Source: QQUD01 sp039029915 (GTDB taxonomy: Bacteria; Chloroflexota; Anaerolineae; Promineifilales; Promineifilaceae). Taken from it: DNA of 12,461 nt. Below the pieces are notes generated by a model, which searched no databases, was not told the origin of the DNA, and was given only the letters and a program-made list of their open reading frames with translations. The stretch is from assembly GCA_039029915.1 (NCBI GenBank), contig JBCCFD010000216.1:1-12461 (forward strand), read 5' to 3'. Shown here piece after piece: positions 1 through 6,235 of the stretch (position 1 is the stretch's first letter; each line of letters opens with the position of its first letter). Both the position numbers and the translations under genes were made by a program.

Positions 1-11
1 CTTGTTTAAAA

Positions 12-1364
12 TCACCAGCCAAACGTTTTGGTTCTCCATTTATAGAGTTTTCCAAAAAATCCCCGGGTTGCTGTAGGGCCAGCATATGGAATTTTATGAT
101 TAACAATGTAATGATTGGTGAATTTATTTGATTTTCCAGCCATTAAATCTGCAATAATGCGCCCTGCCGTTTGAGCAGAGGGCACCCCGTTACTAAACCC
201 GACCCCAAAATAGACGTTTTGGTGCTCACCCGTCACCCCAACCGAGGGGATTCGGGACAAGGAGTAAGCCGTAGTGCCGCTCCATGTATGCTCAATTTTG
301 AGTCCTTCAAGCTGAGGGAAGTAGGTAAACAGATCTTCCTCAATCAGGCGGGTGACGACTTTGTCATTTCCAGAGCCAAGGCCATCGTAATCATAGTAGG
401 TGAAATCCACGCCACCGAGCACAATACGGCCGTCTACTGTTGGAATACTATAGCTATATAGCGGACGGTGATCCGATAAACCCTTACGGTTTTGCCAACC
501 GATTGCTGCCCATTGGGCAGTTGTCAGTGGCGCGGTAGCAATCTGATGAACCACAACCGGAAAAACGTGATCGCGAAAAAAGCCCAGCTTGTGCGCATAC
601 GCATTTAGGGCAATCACCAGAATCAGCGCTTCAATCTCACCAAGCTCTGTATCCACCAAATTGAGTTTTCCGGGAGAAACGCGCGTCACCACAGATCGTT
701 CCCGAACCTCTACGCCAAGTGCTTCAACCACCCGCTTCATCTCTCGCGCCAATTTTGCTGGATTTAGCGTTGCGCCATGAGGCATCTTTAAACCTGCTTT
801 AAAAATTGGGGATTTAATCTCACCTTTAAGCTGATCACCATCCATCAAAGTCACGTCCAGCCCAAAATAACGCAGGCGATCAGCTTGCTCTGCCAAGCTC
901 TGAATGTGCTGGTCATTTAGCGCCACTTCAAGCATGCCATTCTCTCGAAAATCACACTCAATGTTGTGTTCGGCAATCAATCGCTTAATTTGATTAAGCC
1001 CGTAAAACGAGACCTCAACCGCATCAGGAATATCTTGTTCACTAATTCTGGATTGGTCTAAAAAAATATCCGTGACGCAAAACCCGCCGTTTCTCCCGCT
1101 TGCCCCATAACCACAGCAAGCGCCCTCAAGAATAACAATATGCTTTTCAGGAAATTGGCGTTTTAGATGATAGGCTGACGAAAGCCCTGTATAGCCCCCG
1201 CCAATAATCACAACATCTGCTTTATGACGGCCTCGCAGAGGCGCATTGATGGTCTGATTGTCAAGATCAACTGTTTCAAACCAAAAATTATCAACAAAAT
1301 ATTCGTAAAGATCAGGCGGTCTCAAGTTACGGCCGTTGTTATGCCTTGCTGAAAAATATCTCAT
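12..1364 (-). CDS. FAD-dependent oxidoreductase, DAO family (gamma-glutamylputrescine oxidase-like)
   Basis: This 450-residue protein is a D-amino-acid-oxidase-fold flavoenzyme that should oxidise the C-N bond of an amine or amino acid, releasing an aldehyde or keto acid, ammonia or amine, and H2O2. The FAD Rossmann motif GGGYTG is at residues 55-60, the ribose-binding acidic residue E80 ends the second strand, and GASGRNGG (87-94) is the signature of the PuuB/OrdL-like subgroup. A C-terminal FAD-contact segment around VGFSNGVPSAQTAGR closes the fold. No signal peptide is visible, so it is probably cytoplasmic. The ATG start at 1364 has AGAGG only 3 nt upstream, which is a tight spacing. About 25 residues precede the usual family N-terminus (FWFETVDLD...), so initiation further in is possible. 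It is divergent from the aldehyde dehydrogenase gene, which could consume an aldehyde product; that link is inference. The family is clear but the substrate is not. Confidence 0.88.
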   Translation of the reverse strand: MRYFSARHNNGRNLRPPDLYEYFVDNFWFETVDLDNQTINAPLRGRHKADVVIIGGGYTGLSSAYHLKRQFPEKHIVILEGACCGYGASGRNGGFCVTDIFLDQSRISEQDIPDAVEVSFYGLNQIKRLIAEHNIECDFRENGMLEVALNDQHIQSLAEQADRLRYFGLDVTLMDGDQLKGEIKSPIFKAGLKMPHGATLNPAKLAREMKRVVEALGVEVRERSVVTRVSPGKLNLVDTELGEIEALILVIALNAYAHKLGFFRDHVFPVVVHQIATAPLTTAQWAAIGWQNRKGLSDHRPLYSYSIPTVDGRIVLGGVDFTYYDYDGLGSGNDKVVTRLIEEDLFTYFPQLEGLKIEHTWSGTTAYSLSRIPSVGVTGEHQNVYFGVGFSNGVPSAQTAGRIIADLMAGKSNKFTNHYIVNHKIPYAGPTATRGFFGKLYKWRTKTFGW

Positions 1365-1431
1365 ACGCCTCTATTTAAATACTTCATTCCATATGGCATC
1401 ATCATTTTCTATTGAAAGAAATATTTATAAG

Positions 1432-1445
1432 CTTTGGTAACAAAG
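1432..1445 (-). promoter_or_regulatory. Inverted repeat CTTTG-GTAA-CAAAG, possible operator for the FAD oxidase
   Basis: A 5-bp inverted repeat with a 4-bp centre lies 68 bp upstream of the FAD oxidase start. Read on the minus strand, it falls between a weak -35-like TTTAAT and a -10-like TATAAA (about 1425-1430) with a spacer near 17 bp, where a bound repressor would block polymerase. It also contains GGTAAC, the reverse complement of GTTACC, which recurs near the dehydrogenase. The promoter match is weak on the -35 side, so this is a candidate only. Confidence 0.3.
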
Positions 1446-1672
1446 TATTAAACATCAGTTAATATCTATATTTAATTTCCCCCCAAAAAATGATTCAAAA
1501 CTTCAAAAAAATTTTTACCTAGAGTTAAAATATAAATAACGCTTTCTGAAAATCGTTGTGTAAAAAATCAAAATTTTTTTTATCGTAAGATAATTTTCAA
1601 TTTAACTCCGTCCATTGTGTAAACGTTTTCATCTTGAATAATATAAATGTACGAAAAGGAAGACAAAAGTCA

Positions 1673-1698
1673 GGCAGATGGCGCTACACACATCTGTC
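1673..1698 (+). other. Hairpin in the aldehyde dehydrogenase upstream region
   Basis: CAGATG (1675-1680) and CATCTG (1691-1696) pair across a 10-nt loop, and the stem extends by a G-U and a G-C pair to 1673/1698. A purine-rich GGAGGAGG follows immediately, then a weaker GGCT/AGCC pairing at 1706-1709 and 1733-1736. It could be a structured leader RNA or a DNA-level inverted repeat. I do not recognise it as a known riboswitch class. Confidence 0.3.
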
Positions 1699-1813
1699 AG
1701 GAGGAGGCTCAACCCTGTCAACAACCTGCAACAGCCTTCACTATATTCTGTTTAATTATCTCACAATTTCAAATCGACCACGCAACGACTTTGGCCCTAA
1801 ACGGGTGGTTTTG

Positions 1814-1884
1814 GGTTACCAACTTTGTAACCGAAAATATAGATTTAGAAGCAATCTTCTGCAAAATCATTATTTCAGGTTACC
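1814..1884. promoter_or_regulatory. Cluster of GGTTAC elements, candidate operator sites upstream of the aldehyde dehydrogenase
   Basis: GGTTAC occurs at 1814-1819, inverted as GTAACC at 1827-1832, and again direct as GGTTACC at 1878-1884. The first two form a perfect 6-bp inverted repeat with a 7-bp centre, the usual geometry for a dimeric regulator. The cluster lies 110-180 bp upstream of the dehydrogenase start. No regulator gene is adjacent, so the cognate protein is unknown. Confidence 0.3.
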
Positions 1885-1991
1885 TTAATCCATTCTGCTC
1901 TCTATCTTTTTCTGTTCATAACATAGTGTAGCATCTGCCAAGTCAAATATTTTTAGATGTGTGGTCACAATCCCCATAAGGAGTTCGATAT

Positions 1992-3521
1992 ATGAGCACA
2001 AATGGAACCGTAGCTGCTGCCAAACCGATGGTTGATATTCCAGCCTTCAAAGCGCGATATGATAATTATATTGGTGGTGAATGGGTAGCCCCTGCCAAAG
2101 GCCAATATTTTGACAACATATCACCTGTTGATGGGCAAGTATTTTGCCAAATAGCGCGTTCAACGGCAGAAGATATCGAATTAGCAGTGGATGCGGCTTG
2201 GAAAGCGGCCCCCTATTGGAACAATACTTCCGCTACCGAAAGAAGCAATATGCTCCTGAAAATTGCAGATGTAATGGAGCAAAATCTTGACACATTAGCC
2301 ACGGTAGAAACCTGGGACAATGGAAAATCGATTCGTGAGACCAAATTAGCAGACTTACCATTGGCAATCGATCATTACCGTTATTTTGCAGGTGTCATTC
2401 GCGCCGAAGAAGGCACTGTAAGCGAGCTAGACGCCAATACCGTTTCGATGAACGTACCCGAACCACTGGGGGTTGTTGGCCAAATTATTCCTTGGAATTT
2501 CCCGATTCTGATGGCAACTTGGAAATTAGCCCCAGCACTGGCAGCCGGTAACTGTGTGGTTTTGAAACCAGCCGAACAAACACCAGCAGGCATCATGGTC
2601 TTACTTGAAATGCTAGAAGATATCATTCCGGCAGGTGTGGTCAATGTTGTGAATGGGTTTGGGCTAGAAGCTGGTAAGCCTTTAGCGTCTAACCCTCGCA
2701 TTAAGAAGGTGGCTTTTACAGGTGAAACCACAACCGGTCAGCTTATTATGCAGTATGCTTCAAAGAACATCATTCCGGTAACACTTGAACTTGGTGGCAA
2801 ATCACCAAACATTTTCTTTGAGTCCGTCATGGACAAAGATGATGAATTCTTTGATAAATGTTTAGAGGGTGCCGTTATGTTTGCCCTTAATCAAGGGGAG
2901 GTATGCACCTGTCCATCTCGTATTTTGGTTCAAGAAAGCATTGCTGATGCGTTTATTGAACGCATTGTTGAACGCACTGAGCAAATTAAGCTGGGTCACC
3001 CACTAAATGCAGAAACAATGATGGGCGCTCAGGCCTCAAATGACCAATACGAAAAAATCTTAAACTACATCAACATCGGTAAAGAAGAAGGTTGCGAGAT
3101 CTTAACTGGGGGTGAAGTTTCTAAGGTTGAAGGCCTTGAAGATGGTTATTACATCAAACCAACGATTCTGAAAGGGCACAATAAGATGCGCGTTTTCCAA
3201 GAAGAAATATTTGGCCCTGTTGTGTGTATAACCACATTTAAAGACGAAGCAGAAGCTATCGAAATCGCCAATGATACGCTTTATGGTCTTGGTGCAGGTG
3301 TGTGGACACGTGATATGCACCAAGCGTACCAAATTTCTCGCGTGGTAGAAGCTGGTCGCGTTTGGGTTAACTGCTATCATCTATATCCAGCTCACGCTCC
3401 GTTTGGTGGTTACAAGAAATCTGGTATTGGTCGCGAAACGCACAAAATGATGTTAAATCATTATCGCCAAACCAAGAATATGCTAATTTCTTACGACAAG
3501 AATGCGATGGGCTTCTTCTAA
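1992..3521 (+). CDS. aldB: NAD(P)-dependent aldehyde dehydrogenase, AldB/ExaC type
   Basis: This 509-residue soluble enzyme oxidises short-chain aldehydes such as acetaldehyde to the carboxylic acid with NAD(P)+. The length is typical for the AldB/ExaC branch. Visible motifs are PWNF (167-170), the cofactor-binding lysine in LKPAEQTP (K192), the nucleotide loop FTGETTTG (242-249), the general base E266 in LELGGKSP, and the catalytic cysteine C305 in NQGEVCTCPSR. The C-terminal PFGGYKKSGIGRE is also characteristic. TAAGGAG lies 8 nt before the ATG, so the start is well supported. The downstream DUF779 gene is a recurrent partner of this ALDH branch and strengthens the assignment. A strong hairpin follows the stop codon. 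Physiological substrates could be acetaldehyde from alcohol oxidation or aldehydes made by the divergent amine oxidase; sequence alone cannot decide between them. Confidence 0.93.
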   Translation: MSTNGTVAAAKPMVDIPAFKARYDNYIGGEWVAPAKGQYFDNISPVDGQVFCQIARSTAEDIELAVDAAWKAAPYWNNTSATERSNMLLKIADVMEQNLDTLATVETWDNGKSIRETKLADLPLAIDHYRYFAGVIRAEEGTVSELDANTVSMNVPEPLGVVGQIIPWNFPILMATWKLAPALAAGNCVVLKPAEQTPAGIMVLLEMLEDIIPAGVVNVVNGFGLEAGKPLASNPRIKKVAFTGETTTGQLIMQYASKNIIPVTLELGGKSPNIFFESVMDKDDEFFDKCLEGAVMFALNQGEVCTCPSRILVQESIADAFIERIVERTEQIKLGHPLNAETMMGAQASNDQYEKILNYINIGKEEGCEILTGGEVSKVEGLEDGYYIKPTILKGHNKMRVFQEEIFGPVVCITTFKDEAEAIEIANDTLYGLGAGVWTRDMHQAYQISRVVEAGRVWVNCYHLYPAHAPFGGYKKSGIGRETHKMMLNHYRQTKNMLISYDKNAMGFF

Positions 3522-3547
3522 ATCAATGAACCTTTAATGGGCATATA

Positions 3548-3593
3548 GGACTTGGCTTTGTTATCAATTTGAAATTGACAACAAAGCCAGTCC
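3548..3593 (+). terminator. Strong intercistronic hairpin between the aldehyde dehydrogenase and DUF779 genes
   Basis: The left arm 3548-3567 (beginning GGACTTGGCTTTG) pairs with the right arm 3575-3593 (ending CAAAGCCAGTCC) around the loop TTTGAAA, with only one bulged T and one A-C mismatch over about 18 pairs. The tail ATCATTTAAAATT is AT-rich but lacks a proper U-run, so it may be a weak terminator, a processing site or a 3'-end stabiliser rather than a classical intrinsic terminator. Its position would make the dehydrogenase more abundant than DUF779. Confidence 0.6.
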
Positions 3594-3606
3594 ATCATTT
3601 AAAATT

Positions 3607-3978
3607 ATGATAGAACGTGTTTTAGTAACTGATTCGGCTATTGATGTAATTGAAGAGTTACAGGATGAGCATGGCGACTTAATGTTTCATCAAAGCGGCG
3701 GCTGCTGCGATGGCTCCTCGCCCATGTGCTTCCCTAAAGGGGAGCTATTGATCAACGAAACTGACGTTTGGCTGGGCAATATTCATGACTGTGATTTTTA
3801 TATGTCACGCGATCAATTTGAATATTGGCAGCATACCCAGCTAACCGTTGATGTTGTCCCGGGGCGCGGCGCTAGCTTTTCGTTGGAAATTCCAAAGGGG
3901 ATTAGATTCGTTATTAAGTCTAGATTGTTTTCCAGTGAAGAATCCGACGACCTTATTCCCATTCGATACGGTGAATAG
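3607..3978 (+). CDS. DUF779 domain-containing protein
   Basis: This 123-residue protein belongs to the DUF779 family, small cytoplasmic proteins encoded beside AldB/ExaC-type aldehyde dehydrogenases in many bacteria, with no settled biochemical function. The family hallmark LMFHQSGGCCDGSSPMC spans residues 25-41. Its three cysteines (C33, C34, C41), with H28 and D35, look like a metal or redox site, and a further H60-D61-C62 follows. The N-terminus (ERVLVTDSAIDVIEELQDEHG) aligns with the family start, so the ATG at 3607 is likely correct even though no Shine-Dalgarno sequence precedes it (the leader is CATTTAAAATT). It lies 85 bp downstream of the dehydrogenase beyond a strong hairpin, so translation is probably weak or initiated unusually. 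An accessory role in dehydrogenase activation or aldehyde handling is inference from context. Confidence 0.85.
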   Translation: MIERVLVTDSAIDVIEELQDEHGDLMFHQSGGCCDGSSPMCFPKGELLINETDVWLGNIHDCDFYMSRDQFEYWQHTQLTVDVVPGRGASFSLEIPKGIRFVIKSRLFSSEESDDLIPIRYGE

Positions 3979-4008
3979 CTGGTCAACCCGCCTCATTCAA
4001 TTTAATGA

Positions 4009-4794
4009 TTAGTTGGGTTTTTGACCTTTAAAATGATGCGGGCAATGTTCGCCTGTTTCCAAAACAACGATCATTAATTCCCATAATTGAATTTCTCGAG
4101 CTAAACCCTCTTTGCCTACTGTTGCCTCAAACTCAGGGCGCTCAGGACCTAGCATGCGGTCAAGTTCTTTTACGGCCGTTTCAAAATACCACCGATTGCG
4201 ATTTTTGAGTTCAATATTCGTGAAACCAGCCTGCGCCAATGCGTTTTGATACCGTTTGGGGGAAGCCATGCCAAAATCTAAATCTTCCATTGCAATGTAT
4301 TGAGCCATTTCTGGCGAGGGCGTGTCATCATGACTAATCAGCCAGTCAGACGCAACAAACCAGCCCCCAGGTCGCAGTAACCGAAACGCATCTTGAGCCA
4401 ATTTTTCTTTATCAGGGATATGAACAATGGAGTCTTTACTAAAGACGATATCAATTGTGCCATCGTCAACAGGAATTGGTTTACCTGGGACAACCTGACG
4501 GATTTCTACCCGATCTGCAACATTGGCTTTAACGGCCGTTTCTCTGGCGTGAAGGCAAACCGGCGCTTCAACATCGATGCCTATCACTTTTGCTGCTCCA
4601 TATGCTTTAGCCAAAGACACCGTAATGCCACCAGAGCCACAGCCGATATCCAAAACCACCTTATCCTGCAAACTTACCCCATCGAGCAAACGACGCACTT
4701 CATCTGGACCACCGGGGGAGAGATAACCATTCCCCCAGAGCGCTTCTAAAAACGTGATCGCATGTTCATCATATAGCACATCTTGCTCATCCAT
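4009..4794 (-). CDS. SAM-dependent methyltransferase, phosphoethanolamine N-methyltransferase-like
   Basis: This 261-residue class I methyltransferase carries the SAM-binding motif VLDIGCGSGG (47-56), the acidic GID (72-74) at the end of strand 2, and LRPGG (140-144) followed by SDW. Two segments match the phosphoethanolamine N-methyltransferase family closely: the N-terminal GNGYLSPGG (21-29, compare GEGYVSTGG, with an active-site tyrosine) and FSKDSIVHIPDK (118-129, compare YSRDTILHIQDK). The acceptor is therefore probably a small primary amine. The ATG at 4794 is preceded by AAAGGTGG at good spacing and overlaps the aminotransferase end by 8 bp, implying translational coupling. An in-frame ATG at 4920 would add 42 basic residues lying wholly inside the upstream gene and is rejected. 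Alternative roles are methylation of an amino acid or of a product of the coupled aminotransferase. The exact substrate is unknown. Confidence 0.85.
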   Translation of the reverse strand: MDEQDVLYDEHAITFLEALWGNGYLSPGGPDEVRRLLDGVSLQDKVVLDIGCGSGGITVSLAKAYGAAKVIGIDVEAPVCLHARETAVKANVADRVEIRQVVPGKPIPVDDGTIDIVFSKDSIVHIPDKEKLAQDAFRLLRPGGWFVASDWLISHDDTPSPEMAQYIAMEDLDFGMASPKRYQNALAQAGFTNIELKNRNRWYFETAVKELDRMLGPERPEFEATVGKEGLAREIQLWELMIVVLETGEHCPHHFKGQKPN

Positions 4795-6109
4795 CGCCGC
4801 CACCTTTCGCCAGCACAACCCCCTCTTCAAACCGCTGTAAAGTTTCCTCCGCATCAGAAGCAGAATGGGCGGCACAGATAAAGAAAGGCTCGATGCCACC
4901 TTCTTCTGGCATGACGCCATTTTCTAACAAGTGGGCATATACCTTGGCCGAAAAGTCCCAATCACAATTTGTCATCAACTCGCGCCAATCGCGGGGCCGC
5001 TCCTCAGCAAAACAGACCCCAAACATGCCGGGTGCGCCATTGATAATCATGGGCACGCCGTGACGCTGGCAAATTTCGCGAATACCATCCTGTAAAATCG
5101 TCCCAATCTGATTGATTTGTTTAAACACCTGCCCAGATTGAACCAGCTCCAAAGTTGCATCTGCCGCTGCGGTTGAAACGACGTTGCCCGTATAGGTGCC
5201 CCCTTGAAAAACCTTGCCATAGGCGAGGTTCATCATCAGCTCTTTCTTGCCAGCAAACGCCGCAACCGGATACCCATTACCCATCGCTTTAGCATAGGTT
5301 GACAGATCAGGAATAACGTCAAAATACTCTCTAGCCCCTCCGGGTGCTATACGAAAACCTGTCTTGACTTCATCAAAGATAAGAACGATGCCGTATTGAT
5401 CACATTGGTCTCGTAGAAATTGTAAATAGCCATCTGATGGCGGTAATGCATTTGAGTTGCCCAACATAGGCTCCACGATGATGGCCGCAATTTCTTCTCC
5501 CCGCTCTGTCAAAATGTCACCCAGCACCTCTTCGTCATTCCAAGGACTAAGGACAATCAAATCATCCATCACCTTTGGTATGCCAAGGCTATTTTTAACG
5601 GGAAACGGCCGTTTGCGATCCCCCACCTTATCTAAGCTTGCCCCTTGTGTTGACCACATAACATTATCATGCGCCCCGTGATAGGAACCTTCAAATTTAA
5701 GAATCACGTCCCGCCCCGTATAGCCACGCGCTAAACGAATTGCATGCATGGTGCACTCTGTGCCCGTATTGGCTAGGCGTACCATTTCAACACCCGGACA
5801 AAGGTCAATAATCCGTTCACACACGCTCACCTCGTACCGTTGGGTACCAGCAAAGCTTACGCCGTGATCAATCGCTTCTTTGACGCGGGCATTTACAAAT
5901 TCGTCCGCATGTCCAATGAGCACCGGCCCCCATCCCAACCGATAATCGATGTATCGATTCCCATCAAAATCGTATAAATACCCCCCTTCTGCATCCGCAA
6001 TGACCGGAGTTTCATCCCCATAGTTTCGATAATTTGAGCTAACGCCATAGGGGGTTACCGCTTTGGCTCTTTCAAAAAATGCTTTAGATTTTTGACCTTG
6101 TTTGAGCAT
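4787..6109 (-). CDS. PLP-dependent class III aminotransferase, glutamate-1-semialdehyde aminomutase-like
   Basis: This 440-residue fold-type I PLP enzyme resembles the GSA aminomutase branch of class III aminotransferases. Motifs seen are the N-terminal FFERAKAVTPYGVSSNYR (residues 11-28, compare FERAK..PGGVNS), the phosphate-binding NTGTECTMHAIRLAR (114-128), GSYHGAHD (141-148), IFDEV with PLP-ring aspartate D246, the Schiff-base lysine K274 in TYAKAMGNGYP, and GTYTGN (304-309). The chosen ATG at 6109 has AAGGA 7 nt upstream and a plausible promoter just before it. A TTG at 6202 could extend the frame by 31 residues but would put that promoter inside the gene. It is unlikely to be HemL, because it sits in an operon with a methyltransferase and lacks tetrapyrrole neighbours; transfer of an amino group to or from a small keto compound or aldehyde is more likely. 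The substrate is unknown. Confidence 0.88.
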   Translation of the reverse strand: MLKQGQKSKAFFERAKAVTPYGVSSNYRNYGDETPVIADAEGGYLYDFDGNRYIDYRLGWGPVLIGHADEFVNARVKEAIDHGVSFAGTQRYEVSVCERIIDLCPGVEMVRLANTGTECTMHAIRLARGYTGRDVILKFEGSYHGAHDNVMWSTQGASLDKVGDRKRPFPVKNSLGIPKVMDDLIVLSPWNDEEVLGDILTERGEEIAAIIVEPMLGNSNALPPSDGYLQFLRDQCDQYGIVLIFDEVKTGFRIAPGGAREYFDVIPDLSTYAKAMGNGYPVAAFAGKKELMMNLAYGKVFQGGTYTGNVVSTAAADATLELVQSGQVFKQINQIGTILQDGIREICQRHGVPMIINGAPGMFGVCFAEERPRDWRELMTNCDWDFSAKVYAHLLENGVMPEEGGIEPFFICAAHSASDAEETLQRFEEGVVLAKGGGDG

Positions 6110-6140
6110 GTCTCTTTCCTTCTTTTTTTGTTGGGGCGTC

Positions 6141-6169
6141 AGTGTAGCATCAGGAATTAGGCCTGTCGA
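6141..6169 (-). promoter_or_regulatory. Candidate sigma-70-like promoter of the aminotransferase-methyltransferase operon
   Basis: On the minus strand, TCGACA (6169-6164, five of six bases matching TTGACA) is followed after exactly 17 bp by TACACT (6146-6141, four of six matching TATAAT). Transcription would start near 6134, giving a leader of about 25 nt that contains the AAGGA site and leads to the ATG at 6109. This also argues against the upstream TTG start. The 126-bp divergent region to the regulator start would have to hold control sites for both directions. Confidence 0.4.
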
Positions 6170-6235
6170 GATAATGACCGGTTGCGCCAAATATTTACTC
6201 AAACAAAATCCGTTGTTGAGGTATAGTTATGTATC

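Larger units (their letters stand above)
1365..1991. other. AT-rich divergent control region, 627 bp
   Basis: This gap separates the divergent FAD oxidase and aldehyde dehydrogenase genes and must hold both promoters. The stretch 1440-1625 is very AT-rich, with repeated A- and T-tracts (for example around 1505-1515 and 1570-1580) that would be expected to bend DNA. TTGTGTAAA occurs at 1556-1564 and 1615-1623, 59 bp apart. A less AT-rich island with a hairpin lies at about 1670-1740, and GGTTAC elements cluster at 1814-1884. Two overlapping open frames of 84 and 94 codons here look non-coding. The leader ends with TAAGGAG, 8 nt before the dehydrogenase ATG. Confidence 0.6.

Noticed and set aside
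1634..1931. Two overlapping open frames of 84 and 94 codons in the divergent intergenic region
   Set aside because: They overlap each other in different frames, have no clear ribosome site, no recognisable domain and erratic composition; the region looks regulatory.
3979..4008. Intrinsic terminator between the convergent DUF779 and methyltransferase genes
   Set aside because: Only a 5-bp AACCC/GGGTT pairing with a long loop and a 5-bp TCATT/AATGA stem are visible; neither is convincing, although a shared terminator would be expected here.
4795..4920. A 42-residue N-terminal extension of the methyltransferase from the ATG at 4920
   Set aside because: It lies entirely inside the aminotransferase gene, is basic and unlike the family, while the ATG at 4794 has a good Shine-Dalgarno site and the overlap typical of coupled genes.
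6110..6202. TTG start at 6202 for the aminotransferase
   Set aside because: It has a weak ribosome site and a rare start codon, and a good promoter and AAGGA site lie downstream before the ATG at 6109, where the family N-terminus begins.
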